Assembly: GCA_964523675.1 (NCBI GenBank)
Contig: CAZFZT010000009.1
Coordinates: forward strand, 1 to 63,294
Direction: 5' to 3'
Source: CAZFZT01 sp964523675
Lineage (GTDB): Bacteria > Planctomycetota > Phycisphaerae > Phycisphaerales > SM1A02
Length of the DNA: 63,294 nt
The translations under genes were made by a program, and so were the position numbers. This document shows positions 1-8,389 of this stretch, one piece after another; positions within the stretch are counted from its first letter, which is position 1; each line of letters begins with the position of its first letter. The notes under the pieces were generated by a model. The model saw only the letters and a list, made by a program, of their open reading frames with translations. It made no database searches and was not told where the DNA came from.

Positions 1-1102
1 CGCAGCACGTTTCGACGAATCGGATCGCATCGTTATTGCTCCCAGCGAAGAGCGCGAAGCGATCGACCCGCTACCCATCGAAGCGTTGCGGCTTGACCCC
101 GAAACCTGCCGCGGCCTGCACGAGGTCAACATCGACCGCATCGAACAACTGCTCGTCCTGCCGCGCATGGAACTTGCTGTGCGATTCGATCCGCTACTTC
201 TGCAACGGCTCGATCAGGCGCTGGGACGGGTGGATGAAGTCATCGAGCCGATTCGGCCGCGCGATCCGGTCCTCGTGCATCGCGTCTTTCAGGGGCCGGT
301 GAAGAATCTGGAAGCGATCCTGCTCGCATCTCGCGAGTCGATCGCAGCATTCGCAAGCCAACTGCACCAGCAGGAACTCGGCACGGCTCATGTGCAGTAC
401 ACGCTCAAGCGCAGCGACCTGCCGCCACTCACGATTGATGTACGGCTAAGTCATCCCAGCCGTGATGCAGCGCACCTCTGGCTGCTCCTTCGGCCGAAGA
501 TCGAAGCCGCCCACATGGGCTTCGGCATTGAGGAGTTGACGCTCCGCGCTTTGCGCATCCAGCGCATCGCGCATCAGCAGACCGGAACATCGTTCGCACC
601 GGCTTCACATGCGCGCGGCATCGCCAGCCGCGCTGCGGGGATGTTGATCGACACGCTCAGTCAGCGATTAGGAAACGACCGCACGCTGATGGTGAACGTG
701 CGCGAGTCGCACCGCCCCGAGCGCGTGGCTGATCGCACTCCGGCTGCGCATCATCAGCAATGCAAGCCGGATGATGCCGCGATGGTCGATGCCGATCGCC
801 CTTCGATCTTGCTCGCCCAGCCCGAGCGCATCGATGTGATGGCCATGACGCCGGACGGGCCGCCCATCTGGATGCGATGGCGCGGTATCGCCCAATCACT
901 CATCAGCGCGCACGGCCCGGAGCGATTGGCCGGCGAGTGGTGGCGCGGCTTGTCGCACGCGCCCGATGATCGGCGCACGCGCGATTACTTCAAGGTGCAG
1001 GATGAAACCGGCCGCTGGCTGTGGGTCTATCGCTCCAACCCGGCCGGTGGCGATTCCGCTGCCACGTCTGATCGCTGGTTCATTCAGGGAGTGTGGACGT
1101 AG
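1..1102 (+). CDS. imuB: ImuB-like Y-family DNA polymerase accessory protein, C-terminal part
   Basis: The frame is open from the first bases of the window, so the N-terminus lies upstream; about 366 residues remain. The segment IEALRLDPET, then a helix-hairpin-like stretch (IEQLLVLPRMELAVRFDP) and the little-finger region (RALGRVDEVIEPIRPRDP-like), match the ImuB/DinP-like family, and the end (RDYFKVQDETGRWLWVYR) is the usual ImuB C-terminus. ImuB is an inactive Y-family homologue that links the beta clamp, ImuA and DnaE2 in SOS mutagenesis. It overlaps or abuts dnaE2 (TAG at 1100-1102, next ATG at 1105), so the two are surely co-transcribed. The catalytic N-terminal region cannot be judged because it is outside the window. 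Confidence 0.85.
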   Translation, partial: AARFDESDRIVIAPSEEREAIDPLPIEALRLDPETCRGLHEVNIDRIEQLLVLPRMELAVRFDPLLLQRLDQALGRVDEVIEPIRPRDPVLVHRVFQGPVKNLEAILLASRESIAAFASQLHQQELGTAHVQYTLKRSDLPPLTIDVRLSHPSRDAAHLWLLLRPKIEAAHMGFGIEELTLRALRIQRIAHQQTGTSFAPASHARGIASRAAGMLIDTLSQRLGNDRTLMVNVRESHRPERVADRTPAAHHQQCKPDDAAMVDADRPSILLAQPERIDVMAMTPDGPPIWMRWRGIAQSLISAHGPERLAGEWWRGLSHAPDDRRTRDYFKVQDETGRWLWVYRSNPAGGDSAATSDRWFIQGVWT

Positions 1103-1104
1103 TC

Positions 1105-4100
1105 ATGCCAGCCAAACCCGATCCCAAAGCGAGACCGCATCCGTGGGCTGAGTTCTGGCGCGAGCCGATGTTGCGGTCGATGAATGAAGAAGGGGCAGAG
1201 GGGCGAAGGGGCGAAGGGGCGAAGGGAGAGCAGCGCCGGCCGCTTCCTTTGCATCGTTATGCAGAGTTGCACGTGACGAGCAATTTCACGTTTCTTACGG
1301 GCGCGAGTCATCCTGATGAACTGGTCGCGCAGGCCGCTGCGATTGGCCACCGCGCGATTGCCATCACCGATGTCAATTCCCTTGCAGGCATTGTTCGCGC
1401 TCATGTCGCAGCGAAACAGGCCGGCATTCAGTTCATCGTCGGCTGCCGCGTGGTGTTCACCGCGCATCATGATGATGAGCCGCAGCAATACTCACTGCTT
1501 GTGTATCCCACCGATCGCGCTTCGTATGGCAATCTCTGCCGGCTCCTTACGCTCGGCAAACGGCGCGCGCCTAAAGGTGAATGCCATCTCACGCTGCACG
1601 ATCTTCTCGATTTTCACGAAGGGTTGCTTGGGGTTCTGCTTCCGCCGCGCGATCTCGATCAGGCGTTTCTCGAAGTCGCACACGGCCTGCGGCGGGTGTT
1701 CGATCAGGATCGGCTCTCCATCGCTGCTTCCGCACTCTATGGCGAAGATGACCGCACGCGCCTCGAACAACTCGCAGCACTCGCAGAGCACACGCACATC
1801 CCGCTCGTCGCCACCAACGATGTGCATTACCACATTCCTGCGCGCAGGCCGCTTCAGGATGTACTCACCTGCATTCGACACGGCTGCACCATCGAGCAGG
1901 CCGGCCTGCGATTGCTGCCCAACAGTGAGCGACATCTCAAGCCCCCCGACGAGATGCACCGCCTGTTTGCGGACCATCCGCAGGCGATCGCACGGACGAT
2001 TGAAATTGCAGAGCGCGCGAAGGGCTTTTCGCTCGATGAGCTTCATTATCAATACCCAAGCGAGATCGTGCCGGACGGCAAGTCAATGATGGAGCATCTG
2101 ACGGAACTGACGTGGGCGGGCGCGGGGGAGAAGTATGGAGAAGAAAGGGGCGAAGGTTCAAAGGGGCGAAGGTTCAAAGAGGTTGTGGAGCACGGCTCTC
2201 CCTCTGCCCCTCTGCCCCTTTGCCCCTTTGCCCCTCAGCTCGACCACGAACTCGCACTCATCGACGAACTCGGCTACGCCCCCTACTTCCTCACCGTCCA
2301 CGATATTGTCTGCTTCGCGCGATCGCGCGGCATTCTCTGCCAGGGCCGCGGCGCTGCCGCCAACTCGGCTGTGTGCTTTTGCCTGGGCATCACGTCGGTC
2401 GATCCGGCTCAGTCGAACCTGCTCTTCGAGCGTTTCATCTCGCGCGAGCGCAACGAGCCGCCGGATATCGATGTTGATTTCGAGCACGAGCGGCGTGAGG
2501 AAGTCATTCAATACATTTACAACAAGTACGGCCGGGACCGGGCTGCGCTCACCGCTGAAGTCATCACTTATCGAGGCCGCTCCGCTGTGCGCGAAGTCGG
2601 CAAGGCGCTGGGGTTGTCGCTCGATGCCGTGGATCGCCTTGCCAAGGATCTCGACTGGTGGTCCGATCATCTCGGCAGCGCATCGCGCTTGCGCTCGCTC
2701 GGCTTTGATCCCAATCAACCCGTCATCCGCGCGCTGATTCACCTTTCCAAGGAAATCCTCGGTTTCCCGCGCCACCTCTCCCAACACGTGGGCGGCTTCG
2801 TTATCTCTGACGATCCATTATGTGAACTCGTCCCCATCGAAAACGCAGCCATGGACGATCGAACGGTCATCGAATGGGACAAAGACGACATCGACGCGCT
2901 GGGCATGTTGAAGGTGGATTGTCTTGGTCTTGGAATGCTGACGTGTGTGCGGAAGTGTTTTGATTTATTGAACGGCAAAGGCACGGAGGCACGGAGGCAC
3001 GAAGGCACGAAGGGATTGCGCACTGAACTCAAATTGCACATCGATCAGAAAGGCGAACATGAGCACGATCAAGACCTATCGAGATTTGATTGCGTGGCAG
3101 AAGGGAATGGATTTGGCCCGAGCAATCTATGGGGCGACAAACGCCATGCCGAAGGAGGAGCGGTTCGGCCTGACCAGCCAGATGCGACGGGCAGCCGTGT
3201 CGATTGCCTCCAACATCGCGGAGGGTTATGCGCGCAAGAACACCAAGGACTACCTCAAGTTTCTGCGCACCGCACGCGGTTCGCTAGCGGAACTCTCCAC
3301 ACAGTACGAACTGCGTGTGACAATGAATCTCATTCCCCAGAGCAAGCTTCTCCACAATCAACTTGCCGAAACCGATCGAGTCCTCCAGGGTCTCATCCGC
3401 AGCATCGATCGCAAACTCAATTAACCAACCTTCAGCCCGAAGCGCCTGACTCCATCACCCCTTCGTGCCTTCGTGCCTCCGTGCCTTCGTGCCTCACAGA
3501 TGTCCCCCCCGAAGATCCCGCCGTGTACGACATGATCTGCAATGCCGACACCGTCGGCGTGTTTCAGATCGAATCGCGCGCTCAGATGACCATGCTGCCG
3601 CGTTTGAAGCCGCGCTGCTTTTACGACCTTGTCATTGAAGTCGCCATTGTTCGCCCGGGACCGATTCAGGGCGACATGGTGCATCCGTATCTGCGCAGGC
3701 GCACTGGTGAAGAGCCCGTCACTTATCCCACGGAAGAGGTCAAGCGTGTTCTCGAACGCACGCTTGGTGTGCCGCTGTTTCAGGAGCAGGCGATGTCGCT
3801 TGCGATTGTTGCTGCGGGATTCACCGCCGACGAAGCCGATCAACTCCGCCGGGCCATGGCTGCTTGGAAACGCAAAGGCGATCAATTGCTCGCATTTCAG
3901 GACAGGTTCATCGGCGGCATGCTCGAACGCGGTTATGAACGCACTTTCGCAGAGCGCTGCTTCAGCCAGTTGAAGGGCTTCAGTGAATACGGCTTCCCCG
4001 AATCACATGCTGCGAGTTTCGCGCACATCGTGTACGTTTCCGCCTATCTCAAGAGGCATTATCCCGCAGCGTTCGCAGCCGCGCTCATCAACAGTCAACC

Positions 4101-5034
4101 CATGGGCTTCTACGCACCGGCCCAGATCGTTCGCGATGCGCAGGACCACGGCGTGGAGGTGCGCCCTGTCGATGTCAACCACAGCGCATGGGATTGCACG
4201 CTCGAAACCGCTTGCGGCTTAGCAACGAACGCCCACCCCGCCCTTCGCCTCGGCATGCGCCTCATCAAAGGCCTGCGCGAAGAACACGCCCGCGCTATCG
4301 CAGAGGCGGCGCAAGCGCATGGCCCGTTCACCTCGATCGAATCGCTCCACCGCGCAGCACACGTTCCCATTGCCGCCTTGCGCAAACTCGCCACCGCCGA
4401 CGGCTTCACGTCCATGGGACTGGATCGGCAGCATGCATTGTGGCAGGTGCGCCGGCTGCGCGATGATGTGCTGCCGCTGTTTGAAAGAGAAAGGGGTGAA
4501 GGGGCAGAGGAAAGGGCCGAAGGGGCAAAGGTTCAAAGGGGCAAAGGGATTGTGGAAAGGGGCTCGCTCTCCACCCCTTCGGCCCTTTGCTCTCTCCCCC
4601 ACGTCGCTCCTGTCCGCCGCGTTCTTCACGACTACGACACGATCGGCCTGTCGCTTAAAGCACATCCGGTTTCCTTCCTGCGCGATGATCTCACCCGCCG
4701 CAACGTCACCTGCGCGGGTGAACTCCATGATGAAACCCACTGGCCGCAGGGCAAGCGCATCGCTGTCGCCGGCGTCGTCCTGATTCGCCAGCGTCCCGCC
4801 ACCGCCTCAGGCATCATCTTCATTACCATCGAAGATGAGACCGGCATCGCCAACCTCATCGTGCGGCCGCACATCTACCAACGCTTCCGCCGGGCCGCCC
4901 GCCACAGCGTGCTTCTCCTCGCCACCGGCACCGTGGAGCGGCAAGGCAAGGTCATCCACATCGTCGCCGATTCCATTATCTCACTCGATGAGCAGTTCCA
5001 AGACCTCACCGCCGCCGCCCGGAACTTCCACTGA
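1105..5034 (+). CDS. dnaE2: Error-prone DNA polymerase III alpha subunit DnaE2 (ImuC) with several in-frame insertions
   Basis: Translesion polymerase of the ImuA/ImuB/DnaE2 mutasome. A PHP domain starts at HVTSNFTFLTGASHPDEL; catalytic aspartates are in PDIDVDFEH (residues about 453-460) and KVDCLGLGML (Asp about 605); an OB fold closes the protein (GKRIAVAGVVLIRQRPATA). I chose ATG 1105; GTG 1093 is in frame, but AGGGAG at 1087-1092 leaves no spacing for it. At about 1309 residues it is some 200 longer than usual DnaE2. The excess is explained by repeat inserts at 1192-1226, 2145-2236 and 4490-4600 and by a 517-bp element at 2979-3495 carrying its own gene. All conserved motifs lie outside the inserts. 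Whether the product is made as one chain is unknown. Confidence 0.93.
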   Translation: MPAKPDPKARPHPWAEFWREPMLRSMNEEGAEGRRGEGAKGEQRRPLPLHRYAELHVTSNFTFLTGASHPDELVAQAAAIGHRAIAITDVNSLAGIVRAHVAAKQAGIQFIVGCRVVFTAHHDDEPQQYSLLVYPTDRASYGNLCRLLTLGKRRAPKGECHLTLHDLLDFHEGLLGVLLPPRDLDQAFLEVAHGLRRVFDQDRLSIAASALYGEDDRTRLEQLAALAEHTHIPLVATNDVHYHIPARRPLQDVLTCIRHGCTIEQAGLRLLPNSERHLKPPDEMHRLFADHPQAIARTIEIAERAKGFSLDELHYQYPSEIVPDGKSMMEHLTELTWAGAGEKYGEERGEGSKGRRFKEVVEHGSPSAPLPLCPFAPQLDHELALIDELGYAPYFLTVHDIVCFARSRGILCQGRGAAANSAVCFCLGITSVDPAQSNLLFERFISRERNEPPDIDVDFEHERREEVIQYIYNKYGRDRAALTAEVITYRGRSAVREVGKALGLSLDAVDRLAKDLDWWSDHLGSASRLRSLGFDPNQPVIRALIHLSKEILGFPRHLSQHVGGFVISDDPLCELVPIENAAMDDRTVIEWDKDDIDALGMLKVDCLGLGMLTCVRKCFDLLNGKGTEARRHEGTKGLRTELKLHIDQKGEHEHDQDLSRFDCVAEGNGFGPSNLWGDKRHAEGGAVRPDQPDATGSRVDCLQHRGGLCAQEHQGLPQVSAHRTRFASGTLHTVRTACDNESHSPEQASPQSTCRNRSSPPGSHPQHRSQTQLTNLQPEAPDSITPSCLRASVPSCLTDVPPEDPAVYDMICNADTVGVFQIESRAQMTMLPRLKPRCFYDLVIEVAIVRPGPIQGDMVHPYLRRRTGEEPVTYPTEEVKRVLERTLGVPLFQEQAMSLAIVAAGFTADEADQLRRAMAAWKRKGDQLLAFQDRFIGGMLERGYERTFAERCFSQLKGFSEYGFPESHAASFAHIVYVSAYLKRHYPAAFAAALINSQPMGFYAPAQIVRDAQDHGVEVRPVDVNHSAWDCTLETACGLATNAHPALRLGMRLIKGLREEHARAIAEAAQAHGPFTSIESLHRAAHVPIAALRKLATADGFTSMGLDRQHALWQVRRLRDDVLPLFERERGEGAEERAEGAKVQRGKGIVERGSLSTPSALCSLPHVAPVRRVLHDYDTIGLSLKAHPVSFLRDDLTRRNVTCAGELHDETHWPQGKRIAVAGVVLIRQRPATASGIIFITIEDETGIANLIVRPHIYQRFRRAARHSVLLLATGTVERQGKVIHIVADSIISLDEQFQDLTAAARNFH
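1192..1226 (+). repeat. Octamer tandem tract (GGGGCGAA units) inside dnaE2
   Basis: About four units of an 8-bp repeat (GGGGCAGA then GGGGCGAA) near the 5' end of dnaE2, translated as EGAEGRRGEGAKG in a region before the PHP domain. Only one arm is obvious; no good inverted partner follows. Confidence 0.8.
2145..2236 (+). repeat. Octamer inverted repeat (hairpin B) inside dnaE2
   Basis: Left arm of GGGGCGAA/GGTTCAAA units (2147-2180), a short loop containing TTGTGGAG..GGCTCTCC, and a right arm of TGCCCCTC/TGCCCCTT units (2200-2236). The arms are complementary over much of their length. It is read in frame as a low-complexity insert (residues about 346-377) between the PHP and polymerase parts. 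The loop resembles that of hairpin C at 4490-4600. Confidence 0.8.
2979..3495 (+). mobile_element. IVS-like element: octamer inverted repeats enclosing a four-helix-bundle (S23) gene, inserted in dnaE2
   Basis: The left end 2979-3014 consists of GGCACGGA/GGCACGAA octamers; the right end 3458-3495 is its near-perfect reverse complement (CCTTCGTGCC units), giving a potential stem of about 35 bp. Between them lies a complete S23-family gene (3059-3424). The insert falls in the DnaE2 linker between the third catalytic Asp region and TDVPPEDPAVYDM, where homologues have only about 15 residues. The dnaE2 frame has no stop across it. Intervening sequences of 23S rRNA have the same plan (complementary ends, S23-type ORF), which is the basis for the name; mobility is inferred, not seen. 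Confidence 0.7.
3059..3424 (+). CDS. Four-helix-bundle protein of the 23S rRNA intervening-sequence (S23/bAvd-like) family, nested in dnaE2
   Basis: A 121-residue protein with the family signature: YRDLIAWQKGMDLARAIYG, then FGLTSQMRRAAVSIASNIAEG, then YLKFLRTARGSLAELSTQYE. Members are encoded in 23S rRNA intervening sequences, in diversity-generating retroelements (Avd) and as free-standing genes; they form basic four-helix bundles that bind nucleic acid, and their role in IVS elements is not settled. The gene is in frame +2 while dnaE2 reads in frame +1 over the same bases. Its own AGAAAGG ribosome site lies just before ATG 3059. Its flanks are the octamer inverted repeats at 2979-3014 and 3458-3495. 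Length and motifs are intact, so it is not obviously degraded. Confidence 0.9.
   Translation: MSTIKTYRDLIAWQKGMDLARAIYGATNAMPKEERFGLTSQMRRAAVSIASNIAEGYARKNTKDYLKFLRTARGSLAELSTQYELRVTMNLIPQSKLLHNQLAETDRVLQGLIRSIDRKLN
4490..4600 (+). repeat. Octamer inverted repeat (hairpin C) inside dnaE2
   Basis: Left arm of GGGGCAGA, GGGCCGAA, GGGGCAAA, GGTTCAAA-type units (4490-4548), loop ATTGTGGAAAGGGGCTCGCTC, right arm ACCCCTTCGGCCCTTTGC (4573-4590) and following. Read in frame as residues about 1129-1165, between the C-terminal helix-hairpin region and the OB fold. Shares unit types and loop motif (TTGTGGA..GGCTC..TCC) with hairpin B. Confidence 0.8.
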
Positions 5035-5265
5035 ACCGCATCCATACCCCTACACAAGCCGGTAGCGCAGTGCAGAAGCCGCACCGCGGCACCCACGACG
5101 CCCCCGGTCCGCCAACCTCAACCATACATCAAACTCGATACGAACGGCACATCCTCCGCCAATGATCGGGATCTGTCACCCCCCTAGAATATCGGTCACG
5201 CCTGTTGGCAAGGCAGCCACGAGCCGATACTGTTTCAGCTTCGGCAACTGCCCAAGAAGATTCGC

Positions 5266-7599
5266 ATGGCAAGGCCCAAAGACACCAGAGCCATACCGAA
5301 GTCCGGACGCCGGCGTCAAGAACTCCGACGATCACTGCCCAAGCAGACGCTCTCCGTCCGCATGGTGTTCGCGCGCCCGGACGTCATCAAGACTGTCCTG
5401 CTGCTCACCGCCTTCTTCGCCATCACCTCTGCCATCGTCATCACCGCTCGAATGGAGCCGATGGTCTACGAAGGGCAGGTCGTCGCGCAAACCCGCCTCA
5501 AGCGGCTCGATTACCAGATCGAAGACACCGCCGCGACTGAGGAGAAGCGCGAGGAAGCCCGGCGGAGCGCCCCTCGTGTGTATGCCATCAACGACGCCTA
5601 TCTTGACCGGCTTTCTGCGGCGCTCCTGGGTCTTCCCCGGGCTGTGGCAGGGAAGCGAACCCTTGATGAACTGACACCGGAACTCATCGCGGAGTACGCC
5701 CTCACCGCTGAAGCCCTCACGGCACTTCAGGAGTTCATACAGGACAATGAGGTCGCGCCGCAATGGGAGCGTTCCGTCGCTCGGCTGGTGGAAGAGCTGA
5801 AGCGCAAGCCGCTCTTACGCAGCAGCGAGTTTCAACACTTCACGCAAACCTTCAACCGTGCCGTCATCGGCCCGGATGGCCGGGCACAACCCATGGGGCG
5901 CGTTGAGCCGATCGAACTGCGCACCGGTGACGGGCGACCGGAGTTCCTCACCCGGTTGCGTGAAATTGTCCTGGCGGGCCCATTTCCGCAAACGCTGGTT
6001 CCTCACATCGAAGCCCGCATCGCTGCCGACGATCAACCAACGCTGACGTTCGATGCCGCGGCAACTGAGCGCCAGGCGCAGCTTGCCATTGCAGCCGTCG
6101 AGCCGGTGATGATTGAACATAAGGCGGGTGAAGTGCTGTTTCGACGAGGCGATACGCTGCGCGTCAAGCATCTCGAAGATGTTCGCGCCGAACATGCATC
6201 TTTCCTTGCGCAGCATCGGCCGTTTGAACTCTGGCTTCCGGCCGCCGGTGTGGCTGCGCTTCTCGCGCTCATTGTCGGCTTCCTCGCGGTCCATATTGTC
6301 CACTCGTATCCGCGGATCACGCGAAACACAATGCGCGTGGCTGCGATGACCGGTTTGATGCTGGCGATGCTGGGCCTGACCGTTGCGATCGCCACGAAGT
6401 CTCCCAACCTCATGCACGCCGCAGCCATCGGACCGACATTGCTCGTGGCGATTATCGTGCTGCTTGCCTACGACCAGCGGCTGGCATTGATCCTGAGCGC
6501 GTTGCAAGCGGCGCTCGTCACGCTCGCCCTTGGCCAGGGTGTGGGATGGTTCATTCTGCTGTTCGTCGGATCCAGCGCGATTATCGCCCTGCTGCGTGAT
6601 GTTCGCCATCGGAACAGTCTCGTGCGGGCCGCGCTTATTGCCGCGATTGTTCTTGCCGCCGGTTCGATCGCCTTGGGCATTGCGCATCTCCCGATCGTTC
6701 CCGGCGCGATCTCACAGATTCTCTGGAGCGCGCTGTGGGCAGGACTGGCCAGCTTCGCGGTCGGATTTCTCATGCTCGGCATCCTGCCTTCAGTCGAGCG
6801 CGTCTTTGACATCACCACCGGCATGACGCTCGCCGAACTGCGCGATCCGAAGCAGCCGCTGCTGCGCCAGCTTCAGCAGCGCGCGCCCGGCACATACAAC
6901 CATTCATTGCAGGTCGCCAACATCGCGGAAGCCGCAGCCGACGCCATCGGCGCCGACAGCCTGCTCGTTTATGTCGGCGCGCTGTATCACGACATCGGGA
7001 AGATGAACAAGCCCGAATACTTCGTCGAGAATCAGGCAGGCGGGGTTAACAAGCACGACAAACTCTCCCCCGCCATGAGTCTGCTCGTCATCGTCGGCCA
7101 TGTGAAGGACGGCATTGAACTTGCGCGTGAGTACGGCCTGCCGCGCAAACTGCAACACTTCATTGAGTCACACCACGGGACGACGCTCGTCGAATATTTC
7201 TACCACGCAGCGCGGTCACAAGCCAAGCCGGATCGCGACGTCGCGGAGGTCGAGTTCCGCTACCCCGGCCCGAAGCCGCGCACCAAGGAAGCCGCCATCC
7301 TCATGCTTTCCGACGCGGTCGAATCGGCCACGCGGGCCATGGCTGAACCCAATGCCAGCCGTATCGAGTCACTCGTCCGCGACCTGTCGCGCAAGCGCCT
7401 TGTGGATGGCCAGTTCGATAATTGCGATCTCACCTTTCGCGAGTTGGGCCTCATTGAAGACGCAGTGATCTCGCGTCTCTGCGCGATCTACCACGGCCGC
7501 CTCAGTTACCCGAAGGACGAGGAGCCGCCAATCACGGGTGAACGAGTTCAGCAACCACCGGGACTGGCCGTCCCGCTGCCCAAGGCGGCCAGCGCCTAG
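5266..7599 (+). CDS. 7TM-HD family phosphohydrolase, PgpH-like (putative c-di-AMP phosphodiesterase)
   Basis: A 777-residue membrane protein. After a first membrane segment (residues about 43-63, VIKTVLLLTAFFAITSAIVI) comes an extracytoplasmic 7TMR-HDED-like region to about residue 310, then roughly seven hydrophobic segments (about 325-525), then a cytoplasmic HD domain with the metal motif LYHDIGKMNKPEYF (HD near residue 575) and ESHHGTTLVEYFY further on. PgpH-type proteins of this build hydrolyse c-di-AMP to pApA. The gene stands alone between dnaE2 (231-bp gap) and the convergent nth. ATG 5266 is the longest start; the alternative ATG at 5362 would still keep the first membrane segment. 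The cyclic dinucleotide specificity is inferred from the family. Confidence 0.88.
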   Translation: MARPKDTRAIPKSGRRRQELRRSLPKQTLSVRMVFARPDVIKTVLLLTAFFAITSAIVITARMEPMVYEGQVVAQTRLKRLDYQIEDTAATEEKREEARRSAPRVYAINDAYLDRLSAALLGLPRAVAGKRTLDELTPELIAEYALTAEALTALQEFIQDNEVAPQWERSVARLVEELKRKPLLRSSEFQHFTQTFNRAVIGPDGRAQPMGRVEPIELRTGDGRPEFLTRLREIVLAGPFPQTLVPHIEARIAADDQPTLTFDAAATERQAQLAIAAVEPVMIEHKAGEVLFRRGDTLRVKHLEDVRAEHASFLAQHRPFELWLPAAGVAALLALIVGFLAVHIVHSYPRITRNTMRVAAMTGLMLAMLGLTVAIATKSPNLMHAAAIGPTLLVAIIVLLAYDQRLALILSALQAALVTLALGQGVGWFILLFVGSSAIIALLRDVRHRNSLVRAALIAAIVLAAGSIALGIAHLPIVPGAISQILWSALWAGLASFAVGFLMLGILPSVERVFDITTGMTLAELRDPKQPLLRQLQQRAPGTYNHSLQVANIAEAAADAIGADSLLVYVGALYHDIGKMNKPEYFVENQAGGVNKHDKLSPAMSLLVIVGHVKDGIELAREYGLPRKLQHFIESHHGTTLVEYFYHAARSQAKPDRDVAEVEFRYPGPKPRTKEAAILMLSDAVESATRAMAEPNASRIESLVRDLSRKRLVDGQFDNCDLTFRELGLIEDAVISRLCAIYHGRLSYPKDEEPPITGERVQQPPGLAVPLPKAASA

Positions 7600-7648
7600 G
7601 TGTTCATGCATCGCAATGCCGCTGTAGCTTGCTGTTCCCGAAGCGCAG

Positions 7649-8389
7649 TTACATTGCGTTCTTGCAGAACTCGCGGCAGATCGCATCCTCGGCACATGAG
7701 CCGCCGCGCGCCTTGCAGGCCCGCCTCCCATGCCAGATCAGCAGGTGGCTGAGCATCGTCCAATGCTCGCGCGGAAACAAGGCCATGAGATCCAGTTCAA
7801 TCTTCTTCGGGTCCGCGTGCTTTGAGAGACCGAAGCGATTGGCCAGTCGAATGACGTGTGTATCGACAGCCACGCCCATGTTGATTCCATACGCATTGCC
7901 AAGTACGACGTTCGCGGTCTTGCGAGCAACGCCACGCAGGGTGAGCAGTTGATTCATCGTGCGCGGCACTTCGCCGCCAAACTCCTCATGCACGCGCTTC
8001 ATCGCTTCATACACCGACTTCGACTTGCTTCGGAAGAAGCCAAGTGATTTCACATACGGCTCGATCTTCTCGGGTGACGACTTGGCATAATCTGCCGGTG
8101 TTGGAAAGGCCTTGAACAATGCAGGTGTCGCCTTGTTGACACCGACATCGGTCGCCTGCGCCGAGAGAATCGTCGCGACCAGCAGTTCATGCGGCTTGCG
8201 ATAATCAAGTTCGCAATGCGCATCAGGATATCGCTTCGCCAGCGCTTCGTAGATTTGCAAAGCACGCGCTTTCTGTGCAGCGGTCTTCCGAGGCAATGCA
8301 GGCAACCCTTCGACCAAACTCTTCGACTGCTCTACAGCACTCCTCTTCGCAACACGCTTCTTCTTCGACTTCTTCCTGATCGCGCTCAC
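7649..8389 (-). CDS. nth: Endonuclease III (DNA glycosylase/AP lyase)
   Basis: Base-excision repair enzyme removing oxidised pyrimidines. The HhH motif with the catalytic Lys (LRGVARKTANVVLGNA) and the catalytic Asp (VAVDTHVIRLANRFGL) are present. A basic Lys/Arg-rich N-terminal tail (KKSKKKRVAKR) precedes the domain, giving 246 residues against about 210 in E. coli. The C-terminal iron-sulfur cysteines are C-x6-C-x5-C-x3-C (CKARGGSCAEDAICREFC) instead of the classic C-x6-C-x2-C-x5-C. The start is GTG 8389, overlapping the TGA of the upstream membrane-protein gene, so it is the last gene of a moaE/membrane protein/nth operon. Confidence 0.93.
   Translation of the reverse strand: MSAIRKKSKKKRVAKRSAVEQSKSLVEGLPALPRKTAAQKARALQIYEALAKRYPDAHCELDYRKPHELLVATILSAQATDVGVNKATPALFKAFPTPADYAKSSPEKIEPYVKSLGFFRSKSKSVYEAMKRVHEEFGGEVPRTMNQLLTLRGVARKTANVVLGNAYGINMGVAVDTHVIRLANRFGLSKHADPKKIELDLMALFPREHWTMLSHLLIWHGRRACKARGGSCAEDAICREFCKNAM

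Noticed and set aside
2979..3495. Intein in DnaE2
   Set aside because: No intein splice motifs (N-terminal Cys/Ser, HN at the end); the insert encodes an S23 protein in another frame.
5815..6687. 290-codon minus-strand frame within the 7TM-HD gene
   Set aside because: Shadow frame; Arg/Gln/His-rich, no motif.
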